Shown one piece after another: positions 27,540 through 35,743 of a stretch of 64,000 bases of DNA. Source of the DNA: Sediminibacterium magnilacihabitans (GTDB lineage Bacteria > Bacteroidota > Bacteroidia > Chitinophagales > Chitinophagaceae); NCBI GenBank assembly GCA_002973575.1, contig PVEQ01000005.1:1-64000 (forward strand), in the 5' to 3' direction. Made by a program: the position numbers and the translations under genes. Within the stretch, counting starts at the first letter, position 1. Each line of letters starts with the position of its first letter. Below the pieces are notes generated by a model. That model was not told where the DNA came from, ran no database searches, and saw only the letters and a list, made by a program, of their open reading frames with translations.

Positions 27540-28649
27540 TTACAGTATTTTACTAACGAGCCAATTGTTCATTACTTCTAATACTTCCGGGGCGAAGGTT
27601 TCTGACAATTGTGCATATTCCTGGATGGTGCATTTGGTACAATGCTGAAACAAATGGTTTAATCCGGAGAAGATCTTAGCCGTTACATTTTTATTTCCGG
27701 CTTTGTTTAGTGACGCTGTAATCGCAGACACATTCTGTTCCGGGTATACCTGGATGTCTTTCCCGCCATTTAATACCAATACCGGGCATTTTACTTTACT
27801 CCAAAACAGATCCGGTTCCGTAGCAATAAAATATTTAAGCCAGGGCTTCAATTCCGCTTTGACTTGGAAATCAGCATATATCTCTGGTGTTACTTTTTTT
27901 GCATTAAGCGGTGTTAAAATGCTATCGGGTAAACCATTTTTCCAACTGGCAAATAATTCTTTTGCCCTATTCAATATCAACGAGTCATTTTCATTAGCAT
28001 GATCATGAATAATTTGTAGTGTTTGTTTCGTAAGTGAATAGAAAGCATTGTATGTATCGCCATTTACTGCATTTTTTAAAGGGTCCGTTTGCTGTTTCAG
28101 CAATACTTCTGCGCCCGATACACCCGTTCCCGCTAAGGAGATTATAAAAGACAAATGGGGCCATTTCGTGTACACCAAAGGTGCAATAAAGCCGCCCTCA
28201 CTATGTCCGATAAGGCCTATCTTGCGCTTATTAATTTCTTTTCTGGTTAATAAATAATGAATACTTGCTTCCACATCATTTGCAAAATCAGCGCTGGTAG
28301 CATTTAATACATCTCCTTTGCTTTTGCCGATATTCCTGTCGTCTACCCTTAATACGGCAATGCCATGGTTGGTTAAGTAATCGGCAATTACAGCAAAAGG
28401 CTTATGATTAAAAATGGTTTCATCTCTATCCTGTAACCCGCTTCCGGTGATCATTATGGCTACCGGGAAGGGGCCCTTTGTTTTCGGATACGTTAATGTG
28501 GCGCCTAAATGAACGGTCTTCTCTGTATTGTCATATTCAACACTATCAACATTGTAATGGAAAGGAGGTTTAGGGGTTTGAGGCCTGTTGTTTGTTTGTG
28601 CCTGTGCAACTGAGAGAATGCCTGTAAGAGCAAGGAATAGTTTTCTCAT
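27540..28649 (-). CDS. Exported alpha/beta hydrolase
   Basis: A 369-residue alpha/beta hydrolase (dienelactone hydrolase/BAAT-like) with a signal peptide MRKLFLALTGILSVAQAQ. Nucleophile elbow GHSEGG, oxyanion region MITGSGLQDRDE, acid Asp region VLVLNGGKDIQVYP and catalytic His in SGLNHLFQH. The ATG at 28647-28649 gives the signal peptide; upstream codons look non-coding. By eye the gene is clearly more AT-rich than its neighbours and separates the kdp operon from its likely regulator, so it may be a later insertion. Substrate unknown; esterase or peptidase activity is likely. Confidence 0.85.
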   Translation of the reverse strand: MRKLFLALTGILSVAQAQTNNRPQTPKPPFHYNVDSVEYDNTEKTVHLGATLTYPKTKGPFPVAIMITGSGLQDRDETIFNHKPFAVIADYLTNHGIAVLRVDDRNIGKSKGDVLNATSADFANDVEASIHYLLTRKEINKRKIGLIGHSEGGFIAPLVYTKWPHLSFIISLAGTGVSGAEVLLKQQTDPLKNAVNGDTYNAFYSLTKQTLQIIHDHANENDSLILNRAKELFASWKNGLPDSILTPLNAKKVTPEIYADFQVKAELKPWLKYFIATEPDLFWSKVKCPVLVLNGGKDIQVYPEQNVSAITASLNKAGNKNVTAKIFSGLNHLFQHCTKCTIQEYAQLSETFAPEVLEVMNNWLVSKIL

Positions 28650-28761
28650 GCTTACTATTATTTTTGATCTTTCGACCCCTGGTGTTGTAGTACCGGGGGT
28701 GTTAGTGTTTTCTAAGATAATGTTTTTGCAGTTAAGAGACATGCATTGATTCATGTGAACT

Positions 28762-30111
28762 TCACAGGATATGATACTCCTCAATTTTCCTGTATAAAGT
28801 AGTGAGCCCGATGTTCAATAGCCTGGCGGCTTCGGTTTTATTTCCTTTGGTATGGTTTAAGACGCGTTGTATGTGTAGTTTTTCAACACTGGAGAGATCA
28901 AAAGCGGAAAGTTGGGATGAACTCTTATGGATAGAGCCTAAACTGGATTGCAATTCAAACGGCAGGTCTTCTGTTGTAAGGGTATCTCCTGTGGCCAGGA
29001 TCACCGCTCTTTCCATGACGTTCTTGAGTTCGCGGATATTGCCCTTCCAATCGTGTTGCTGCAGGCGCTCCATGAATTCAGTGTTCATAGTTGTAACATG
29101 CTGATTGGTTTTGAGAGCAAACTGGCGTAGGAAATGTTCGGCGAGTAATGGGATGTCTTTGATTCTTTCGCGCAGTGCCGGTAGTGTAATGGTGAAAACA
29201 TTCAGCCGGTAATAAAGGTCTTCACGGAAATGTCCTGATTGTATTTCATCCTGTAAACTTCGGTTGGTAGCGGCAATGATGCGCACATTCACTTTGGTAG
29301 AGCGGGTATCACCTACTTTGATGAATTCTCCTGTTTCCAGCACGCGCAATAATTTGGCCTGCAGTTCCATAGGCATTTCGCCGATCTCGTCGAGAAACAG
29401 GGTGCCATTATTCGCTTCTTCTATGAGTCCTTTTTTGTCTTTCACTGCACTGGTGAAAGCACCGGCTTTGTGTCCGAATAATTCACTCTCCAGCAATTCT
29501 TTCCCAAATGCGCTGCAATTGAGTGCCAGAAAAGGCTTGCAGGTTCTTTTACTGGCATGGTGTATGGCCTGGGCAAAAACTTCTTTGCCGGTGCCCGTTT
29601 CTCCCAGTAACAGAACTGTGGCATCGGTAGGCGCTACTTTTTGCGCCAGGGCTACAGCTTCCTTGATCAGGGGCGAGCGGCCAAGGATCTGCTCGAAACC
29701 ATATCGCTTGCCCACGCGTTGTTCCAATAACTCAATATGCTTGCGCAGTTGTACTTTTTCCATTGCCTGGTTGATGAGCGGAATTACTTTTTCGTTGTCA
29801 TCACCCTTGGTGATATAATCAAAAGCGCCACTCTTCATGGCCTGAACGCCATCGGCAATATTGCCATAAGCGGTGAGCAATATGATTTCAACGGAAAGAT
29901 ATTTGGACTTGAGCTCCTGTACAAACTGCAGGCCATTGCCATCAGGTAATTTTACATCGCAGAGCACCACATCTATGGTCTCTTTATCCATCAGCTTACG
30001 TGCCGATTTGAGGTCGGGCGCTTCCCATACCATGAACCCTTCGAGCCGGATGATGCGGCTGAGCAAGGTGCGGAGTTTTTCTTCGTCGTCTATGAGAAGG
30101 ATGTTGCCCAA
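28762..30111 (-). CDS. NtrC-type sigma-54-dependent response regulator
   Basis: A 449-residue activator: receiver domain with phospho-acceptor Asp52 in LCDVKLPDGNG and the conserved Lys in YITKGDD; AAA+ domain with Walker A GETGTGKE (170-177), the sigma-54-contacting GAFTSA loop (217-222) and FLDEIGEM; C-terminal Fis-type helix-turn-helix (GNKTEAARLLNIGLTTLYRK). I choose the TTG at 30109-30111 because the receiver fold begins there (NILLIDDEE) and a TAATTTTG promoter element lies just upstream; a longer TTG start at 30144 is possible. It is the likely partner of the kdp-operon kinase. Confidence 0.9.
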   Translation of the reverse strand: MGNILLIDDEEKLRTLLSRIIRLEGFMVWEAPDLKSARKLMDKETIDVVLCDVKLPDGNGLQFVQELKSKYLSVEIILLTAYGNIADGVQAMKSGAFDYITKGDDNEKVIPLINQAMEKVQLRKHIELLEQRVGKRYGFEQILGRSPLIKEAVALAQKVAPTDATVLLLGETGTGKEVFAQAIHHASKRTCKPFLALNCSAFGKELLESELFGHKAGAFTSAVKDKKGLIEEANNGTLFLDEIGEMPMELQAKLLRVLETGEFIKVGDTRSTKVNVRIIAATNRSLQDEIQSGHFREDLYYRLNVFTITLPALRERIKDIPLLAEHFLRQFALKTNQHVTTMNTEFMERLQQHDWKGNIRELKNVMERAVILATGDTLTTEDLPFELQSSLGSIHKSSSQLSAFDLSSVEKLHIQRVLNHTKGNKTEAARLLNIGLTTLYRKIEEYHIL

Positions 30112-30128
30112 AATGACTGATTTAAAGT

Positions 30129-30136
30129 CAAAATTA
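30129..30136 (-). promoter_or_regulatory. -7 element of the sigma-54 regulator gene
   Basis: Reverse-strand TAATTTTG, an exact TANNTTTG match, about 17 bases before the preferred TTG start. It lies in a direct repeat of TTTTGACTTT. Confidence 0.4.
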
Positions 30137-30166
30137 AAAGTCAAAAGGCAAAACAGCGTGATTAAC

Positions 30167-31645
30167 TCATCTAATTTCTGTAAGCTGACTCACATTGTTA
30201 TTCGGATTGACTGTTATGGCATATATTTTTTTGCCTGTGGCGATATCAGGCAAAGAGCCAAGGTCTACGGTAGCAGTCTTGCTGGCGGGGATCACCTGCA
30301 CCAGTTGTGTATTGATGAATTGTGGTTCGGCGCCTGGTTGCAGTACCAGTATGGCAAATGCCTTGATCTTTTCTTCACCTTTATACACCAACTTTATTTT
30401 ATTCCCCTCCAGTTTCTCAACCAGGGGTTGTATGGGAACAGTATTGTCTACCCAGGGCATGGCAGGTACCAGGGCCGGATAACGGTAATAATGATTGCGC
30501 AAACTGTCGCTCCATCCGTTCGGATTGCTCTCAAATACCTTGCTGTTGAAATAAATGCTCCCACGGGTAGTTGGGTATGTTCTTAGTTCGCGTATTTGTT
30601 CCGGCAACTCATTGGGATCCCTCCAGGCAGCATTGCTGCCGGCGCGGTAAATACCATGCCCAATATAAAGATCTTTGCCATAGGTGTGATCGTTCCACCA
30701 TTCCAGCAATACATCGTAATCGGCCAGCTTATGACCGCGCTCCCAATACAACTGAGGCGCTACATAATCGATCCAGCCTTTTTCCAGCCATAACAGGATA
30801 TCGGCATAGAGATCGTCGTAATTGGTTTGTCCGCCTTTTGTATCGCTGCCCATGGGATCCTGACTTTTGTTGCGCCAGATGCCGAACGGACTGATGCCGA
30901 ATCGCAGCTTGGGCTTGATGGCCCTGATGGCTGTGAACAGATCGTAAATAATGCTGTCGCAATTGCTGCGACGCCATTCGTCTTTACTCAATCCGTTGCC
31001 ATAGCGTTTGTATTCTTTTGCATCGGGAAATTCTTTTCCTGCAATACGATAAGGGTAGAAATAATCGTCGAGGTGAATGCCGTCTATATCGTATCGCTTC
31101 ACCAGGTCTTCCACTACTTTCACGGTGTGTTGTCTTACCTGCGGCAGACCGGGGTTGAAGTATTTTTTATCGCCGTAAACCAGGAACCATTCGGGATGTG
31201 TTTTGGTGAGATGGTTGGATGCAATGGAAGAATTCCGCATGTTGAATACAGCCCTGTAAGGGTTGAGCCAGGCGTGGAACTCCATGCCGCGTTTGTGTGT
31301 TTCGCTGATCATGAAATCAAGCGGATCGTAAAATGGCACAGGCGCCTGTCCTTGTTTACCCGTGAGAAATTCGCTCCAGGGCTCATAAGCAGAAGGATAC
31401 AATGCATCAGCGGCGGGTCTTACTTGTACGATCAAAGCATTCATGCCATTGCGTTTGTGCATTTCTACCAGCCGGATGAATTCTTCTTTTTGTTCTGCCA
31501 CGGAGAGGGTTTTCTTGCTGGGCCAGTCGATATTGCTAACGGAAGCTACCCATACGCCACGGAACTCGTAATTAGGAGAATATTGCGCAATACCCGGTTT
31601 CAAGCCGGCTACAACCATCAAACAGAACGCCAGAAATTTTTTCAT
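30167..31645 (-). CDS. Glycosyl hydrolase-like 10 (DUF187/YngK-type) exported protein
   Basis: A 492-residue protein with a signal peptide (MKKFLAFCLMVVAGLKPGIAQ) and a GHL10 (DUF187) TIM-barrel: YEFRGVWVASVSNIDWPSK at the start, then NALIVQVRPAADALYPS, HAWLNPYRAVF, DGIHLDDYFYPY and RFGISPFGIWRN. The Asp-Asp/Asp pairs of the barrel are candidate catalytic acids. A small Ig/FN3-like C-terminal domain follows (about 400-492). Relatives cleave peptidoglycan glycan strands or other polysaccharides; the substrate here is unknown. Confidence 0.88.
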   Translation of the reverse strand: MKKFLAFCLMVVAGLKPGIAQYSPNYEFRGVWVASVSNIDWPSKKTLSVAEQKEEFIRLVEMHKRNGMNALIVQVRPAADALYPSAYEPWSEFLTGKQGQAPVPFYDPLDFMISETHKRGMEFHAWLNPYRAVFNMRNSSIASNHLTKTHPEWFLVYGDKKYFNPGLPQVRQHTVKVVEDLVKRYDIDGIHLDDYFYPYRIAGKEFPDAKEYKRYGNGLSKDEWRRSNCDSIIYDLFTAIRAIKPKLRFGISPFGIWRNKSQDPMGSDTKGGQTNYDDLYADILLWLEKGWIDYVAPQLYWERGHKLADYDVLLEWWNDHTYGKDLYIGHGIYRAGSNAAWRDPNELPEQIRELRTYPTTRGSIYFNSKVFESNPNGWSDSLRNHYYRYPALVPAMPWVDNTVPIQPLVEKLEGNKIKLVYKGEEKIKAFAILVLQPGAEPQFINTQLVQVIPASKTATVDLGSLPDIATGKKIYAITVNPNNNVSQLTEIR

Positions 31646-31685
31646 GCCACGAAGATAAAGAAGAAGCAAGTGTAGAGCTAACCGT

Positions 31686-32132
31686 TCATCCGCGCATTTT
31701 GTCGAGCAAACGATTCAATGTAATTGCTTCTGATTCAGAGAGGGATTGCAGAATACTATCGAGCGCTGCATTTTTGTGTTCGAGTTTTTCCAGTAATTCA
31801 AGCCCTTTGTGCGAAATGCTTACATCTACCAGGCGTTTGTCGGAAGGGCAGGTTCTTTTTTCCACGAGCCCTTTTTTCAGCATGCGCTCCACAATACGAC
31901 TGGTATCGCTCATACGGTCGAGCATGCGACTCCTGATCTGCAATGTGCTTAATGGTTGCTGACATCCCTTGAGTATGCGAAGGATATTGTATTGTTGTTG
32001 TGTGATGTCTTCCGATTCTAACAGATATTTGATCTTTTCATTCAACCAGTTGGATGAAAAGATCAGATTGATAGCCGCTTTCTGGTATTCATTCCGAAAA
32101 AGCGGTTGTTGTATATCCTGTTCGAGAGACAT
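31686..32132 (-). CDS. MarR family transcriptional regulator
   Basis: A 148-residue winged-helix repressor. Visible are the dimerisation helices, the recognition region LSTLQIRSRMLDRMSDTSRIVERM and the wing with RTCPSDKRLVDVSISHKG, the conserved D-K-R of MarR proteins. It is flanked by the GH10-like gene downstream and a radical SAM gene upstream on the same strand; the target is not evident. Confidence 0.92.
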   Translation of the reverse strand: MSLEQDIQQPLFRNEYQKAAINLIFSSNWLNEKIKYLLESEDITQQQYNILRILKGCQQPLSTLQIRSRMLDRMSDTSRIVERMLKKGLVEKRTCPSDKRLVDVSISHKGLELLEKLEHKNAALDSILQSLSESEAITLNRLLDKMRG

Positions 32133-32227
32133 ATTTAGATGTTAGATGTTAGATTGCCTGGTCGGGATCCTCAATATATTAAACTAATATGAAAGTTGCA
32201 AGTTATCCTCTAACAACTAACAACTCA

Positions 32228-33259
32228 TCAGTTTTCCCAAACACTCAACCCTTCGCTGCAATTGGCACAAATGTCAATATTTTTACGGCTGCTGAGCAGT
32301 TCGCGCCGGAACTGCCTGTAGTTGTCGTTATGCCATGTTTCCCGGAAACTTTGTGTTGTAAGGTTGCCCAGTTGATGGGTGGCATCTTTATCAAAACAAC
32401 AGGGTACTACCAATCCATCCCAGGTGATCACGTTCGCATGCCAGAGTTTCCAGCAATGATTTTTCAGGCCGCTTTTCACCTGCATCTTTCCGTTACGGTC
32501 TTTTTTATAACGGCTGTATTTGTTGTTTTGTGGGATCAATTGATGCGGATCATTTTCATAATCGTATACCTGTGCGGTCTTGAAACGTACCTGGTCTACA
32601 CCAATTTCCTTACCCAATCTTTTTACTTCTTCAATCTGATGTTCATTGGGTTTCACCACCAGGAACTGGAAGAAAATAAAAGGTGTTTTGCTTTTTAGCT
32701 CTTTTTTCCATTTAACAATATTCCTGGCGCCTTCGAGTACTTTATCCAGTTTTCCGCCTACGCGGTATTGTTGGTACACATCTTGTGTAGTGCCATCAAT
32801 GGAAATGATGAGGCGGTCGAGCCCGCTTTCTACTGTTTGCCTGGCCTTTTCATCGGTGAGGTAATGCGCATTGGTAGAGGTAGCGGTATAGACTCCTTTA
32901 TCATGCGCATATTTCACCATGTTCAGGAATTCAGGATTGAGGTAAGGCTCACCCTGGAAATAAAAGATGAGGTAGAGCAGGTCCTGGTAAATATCGTCGA
33001 TGGTCTCTCTGAAAAAGTCTTTCTGCAGCATACCGGTAGGCCGGGTAAACGCGCGAAGTCCGCTGGGGCATTCAGGACAACGCAGGTTGCAGGAAGTGGT
33101 AGGTTCAAAAGAGATCGAAACAGGGTACCCCCATTGAACGGGTTTTCCTGTTAAACGTGTAAGCTGGTAACTACCGTACACTTTGATGGCATTCCAGAAG
33201 CGCCGCAGGGTCAGTTTTTGTAGGAGATTGATACTATCGTTCCAGTTGAAATAGGCCAT
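32228..33259 (-). CDS. Radical SAM/SPASM domain protein
   Basis: A 343-residue radical SAM enzyme. The [4Fe-4S] triad is Cys57, Cys61 and Cys64 (TTSCNLRCPECP). The C-terminal SPASM region has cysteines at NHCWKLWHANVITW, VPCCFDKD and CANCSEG, which should bind an auxiliary cluster. SPASM proteins often modify peptides or proteins, but no precursor peptide is visible nearby. Only the SAM cleavage chemistry can be stated with confidence. Confidence 0.9.
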   Translation of the reverse strand: MAYFNWNDSINLLQKLTLRRFWNAIKVYGSYQLTRLTGKPVQWGYPVSISFEPTTSCNLRCPECPSGLRAFTRPTGMLQKDFFRETIDDIYQDLLYLIFYFQGEPYLNPEFLNMVKYAHDKGVYTATSTNAHYLTDEKARQTVESGLDRLIISIDGTTQDVYQQYRVGGKLDKVLEGARNIVKWKKELKSKTPFIFFQFLVVKPNEHQIEEVKRLGKEIGVDQVRFKTAQVYDYENDPHQLIPQNNKYSRYKKDRNGKMQVKSGLKNHCWKLWHANVITWDGLVVPCCFDKDATHQLGNLTTQSFRETWHNDNYRQFRRELLSSRKNIDICANCSEGLSVWEN

Positions 33260-33267
33260 AGGATTGT

Positions 33268-33299
33268 AAAAGTAGTATTAAATGCACGAGTTTTGCAAG
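33268..33299 (-). promoter_or_regulatory. Promoter of the radical SAM gene
   Basis: Reverse-strand TTG (33299-33297) and TACTTTTA (33275-33268), 21 bases apart, one base from the TANNTTTG consensus and nine bases before the start codon. Confidence 0.45.
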
Positions 33300-33379
33300 C
33301 GATGGGGCGCACAGATATCTAAGGCGTTCCATCCAGCAAAAATAACAGCCGCCAGGGGCGGCGAACCATAAAGATACGG

Positions 33380-34168
33380 ATGAAAAAAAGCAAACGGACA
33401 AAGAACAGGATAGAAAGGATATTGTGGTTGGTGGTGTTGTGTTGCCTGGGCGGCACAGCATCGTACCTTTTCCTGCGCCAGCGTTGGGAGAGAGAAGAGG
33501 AGTCGAAAGCGAAGTTCGTTCATTTTACTGCCTTCGGCATAGATATACCTACAGGCTATTCCATACACGGGATCGATGTAAGCAGTCACCAGGAGCTTAT
33601 TGCATGGCAGGAAGTCAGGGCAATGAAGATCAACAACACGAGACTGGGGTTTGTATTCATCAAAGCAACCGAGGGGCTCAACGATACCGACAAACGTTTC
33701 AAACAGAACTGGGAAAAGGCGAAAGCAGCCGGTATGGTTTGCGGCGCTTATCATTTTTTCCTGGCTAATAAGAGCGGTGCATTGCAGGCCCAAAATTTCA
33801 TCAGCCAGGTAAAATTGACAAAGGGCGATCTGCCGCCGGTGCTGGACATTGAAGAGTTGTATGGTGTGAAGCCCGATTCGATGCGCAGCCGGATCAGGGA
33901 ATGGCTGGTGGCCGTAGAAAAAGCATACGGGGTGAAACCCATCATATATTCTTATGCCGATTTTTATAAGCGGAACCTAGGGCGGGCTTTCGATGAATAT
34001 CCTTTATGGGTAGCGCATTATTTTGAGCAGGAAAGTCCGCACGTGAACCGCCCCTGGACTTTCTGGCAGCACAGCGATGCCGGGCATGTGAACGGGGTCA
34101 GAAGTGTTACCGATTTCAATGTTTTCAATGGCGACTCCCTGGAATGGCAAAAAATATTATTAAAATAA
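33380..34168 (+). CDS. Glycoside hydrolase family 25 lysozyme
   Basis: A 262-residue GH25 muramidase with an N-terminal membrane anchor (about 13-32). Catalytic residues of the family are present: Asp66 in HGIDVSSHQ and Asp156/Glu158 in VLDIEE; KATEG, GAYHFF and the C-terminal WTFWQHSDAGHVNG are typical. It cleaves the beta-1,4 bond between MurNAc and GlcNAc, probably for remodelling of the cell's own wall. A perfect GCCGCC/GGCGGC hairpin lies about 30 bases before the ATG. Confidence 0.93.
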   Translation: MKKSKRTKNRIERILWLVVLCCLGGTASYLFLRQRWEREEESKAKFVHFTAFGIDIPTGYSIHGIDVSSHQELIAWQEVRAMKINNTRLGFVFIKATEGLNDTDKRFKQNWEKAKAAGMVCGAYHFFLANKSGALQAQNFISQVKLTKGDLPPVLDIEELYGVKPDSMRSRIREWLVAVEKAYGVKPIIYSYADFYKRNLGRAFDEYPLWVAHYFEQESPHVNRPWTFWQHSDAGHVNGVRSVTDFNVFNGDSLEWQKILLK

Positions 34169-34503
34169 TTATGAGAATAACCCTGTATTCTTTAACTTAC
34201 TGGGTAAATTGAAAGGTCTTTTTGGGAAATGGGGTTATGGGAAAGGGAATATAAGTGGCTATTTTTCAATGTGTTCTAAAACACGGATTGATGTAGTATT
34301 TCCTTTAACATTTCATTGTTAAACCATTGACAAAAGTTTTTGTCTTTTATACAGATCTTTGTGTTAGAAAAGCAGCGAAGGGAAAGCCCGGTGTATCTGG
34401 GTTTAGAAAGTATTAACAGACGCAGTAAGGGTTTGGCACCGATTTTGAGTTAATATAAGTAGAAGCGCAAAACAAGTTAAGTAGTCAATTTTCTCATAAG
34501 CAG
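34169..34503 (+). other. Gene-free region with a possible small RNA
   Basis: No open frame of interest in 335 bases. It contains a perfect 7-bp inverted repeat (GACAAAA/TTTTGTC, 34329-34344), promoter-like TTG (34327) and GATCTTTG (34354-34361), and then about 160 bases with local hairpins (for example around 34383-34404) that end in the strong terminator at 34518-34548. Either a long 3' end of the lysozyme mRNA or an independent small RNA would fit. Confidence 0.35.
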
Positions 34504-34917
34504 TTAGTTTTGGTTGCGGCCCCGATTTCCATCGGGGCCAATTTTTTTACAGGCTTTCCTGTTCCACATATAAGCAATAAAACTGCCTGTACTATCTGCC
34601 AGTATATCCCATCCTTCAAAGCTCCGCCCCGGTATCCAGAATAATTGGATGAATTCAATAGCAATACCATATCCGATGCTCAACAAGGCGATGAGCAATA
34701 CCCATTTCAAACGTCTTTGCAATGTCCAGGGGCTTTTTACCACAGGATAGCCAAAGCACAATCCCAATAAGGTAAACATACCAATGTGCACCAGCTTATC
34801 GAATTGCGGTATGGCAGCGCAAAACCCACACGAAGGCAGGTCTGCACCCGGGAGGGTTAACAGCACCGTACACAGAGCGAATAACAAGACCGCTGGGGCA
34901 AAAAGAATCGCTTTCAA
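34504..34917 (-). CDS. VanZ family protein
   Basis: A 137-residue membrane protein with four helices and the VanZ-type segments FDKLVHIGMFTLLG and GIAIEFIQLFWIPGRSFEGWDILAD. Function in this context is unknown; VanZ itself gives low-level teicoplanin resistance by an undefined route. It lies eleven bases after gcvH. The last codons encode, on the other strand, a strong terminator. Confidence 0.9.
   Translation of the reverse strand: MKAILFAPAVLLFALCTVLLTLPGADLPSCGFCAAIPQFDKLVHIGMFTLLGLCFGYPVVKSPWTLQRRLKWVLLIALLSIGYGIAIEFIQLFWIPGRSFEGWDILADSTGSFIAYMWNRKACKKIGPDGNRGRNQN
34518..34548 (+). terminator. Strong forward terminator inside the 3' end of vanZ
   Basis: Perfect 9-bp stem GGCCCCGAT/ATCGGGGCC with a TTCC loop and a T7 run. 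Direction is forward, so it serves the lysozyme gene or a small RNA, although it overlaps the coding end of the reverse-strand vanZ gene. Confidence 0.85.
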
Positions 34918-34928
34918 TCAAAATTAAT

Positions 34929-35306
34929 TTATCCTACCAGTGCGCCGTAAGCTTCATGGGTCATCAGTGCGTCTACATCTGACAGAGTCGCTACGGTCAT
35001 TTTGATCATCCATCCGTCTCCATAAGGATCGGTGTTCACCAGTTCAGGTTGTTTTTCCAGCAGGCTGTTCACTTCAACCACTGTTCCGGCAACAGGAAGA
35101 AAAAGATCGCTTACTGTTTTAACAGCTTCAACGGTTCCGAAGACTTCTTCAGCGGCCAGCGTTTTACCGGTAGAAGTAATATCTACATAAACGATATCAC
35201 CCAGTTCATGCTGTGCAAAATCGGTAATGCCGATGATAGCGGTATTGCCTTCCAGGCGTATCCATTCGTGGTCTTTGGTGTAGCGCAGTTCTGCGGGAAA
35301 ATTCAT
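34929..35306 (-). CDS. gcvH: Glycine cleavage system H protein
   Basis: A 125-residue lipoyl carrier that shuttles the aminomethyl intermediate between GcvP, GcvT and the lipoamide dehydrogenase. The lipoylated Lys63 is in the conserved context [15 protein letters not shown] at 35304-35306 gives [16 protein letters not shown], the family start. A near-consensus AATATTTG lies at 35326-35333. The gcvT gene is about 14 kb away, so the system is not one operon. Confidence 0.95.
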   Translation of the reverse strand: MNFPAELRYTKDHEWIRLEGNTAIIGITDFAQHELGDIVYVDITSTGKTLAAEEVFGTVEAVKTVSDLFLPVAGTVVEVNSLLEKQPELVNTDPYGDGWMIKMTVATLSDVDALMTHEAYGALVG

Positions 35307-35350
35307 AAAGCGTGGTTTAATAGTGCAAATATTGAATAAAAAACGATCTT

Positions 35351-35698
35351 TCAAAAACCTTGTTGTTCAAAATACAGGAGAATATGGTCTTTGATGAAGT
35401 TCTCCTGTTCGGGCATGCTCATCACGGGTAATTCTTTCAATTGCCTGAAATGGGGCCAGCCTTCTGCATCCTGTTGCTCCAGTGCATAATAGCCGCTCTG
35501 TGCCAACACCGTACACACAGCTACATGCATGAGGTCCTGCTTCTGCTCTTTCGATATTTTCTCTTTCACAAAACCGGTTTCCTGCATGCCAATAAGGAAC
35601 AATACGGCTTCCAGGTCGGGCTTTTTACCGAACCGCTCCACCAGTTTGGCTTCGAGGTTCCACCAGCGCTGCTGTAAATCATCTGTTGCGAATAACAT
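35351..35698 (-). CDS. Conserved hypothetical protein
   Basis: A 115-residue acidic, mostly helical protein with no signal or membrane segment; it begins [19 protein letters not shown] and contains [21 protein letters not shown] recognise the pattern as a Bacteroidota hypothetical but no domain name. TACCTTTG is only four bases before its ATG, indicating a nearly leaderless mRNA. It is followed after 44 bases by gcvH. Confidence 0.75.
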   Translation of the reverse strand: MLFATDDLQQRWWNLEAKLVERFGKKPDLEAVLFLIGMQETGFVKEKISKEQKQDLMHVAVCTVLAQSGYYALEQQDAEGWPHFRQLKELPVMSMPEQENFIKDHILLYFEQQGF

Positions 35699-35702
35699 GT
35701 GG

Positions 35703-35727
35703 CAAAGGTAAATGACTGTTATCTTTG
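35703..35727. promoter_or_regulatory. Back-to-back promoters for the hypothetical gene and serS
   Basis: Reverse TACCTTTG (35710-35703), four bases from the reverse ATG, and forward TATCTTTG (35720-35727), 16 bases from the serS ATG, are only nine bases apart. The two polymerase sites should exclude each other. Confidence 0.55.
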
Positions 35728-35743
35728 CGGCAAATCGATCCTT

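Noticed and set aside
28672-28706. Terminator after the sigma-54 regulator
   Set aside because: An imperfect hairpin (ACCCCTGGT/ACCGGGGGT) is present but lacks a T run on the reverse strand, so it is not listed.
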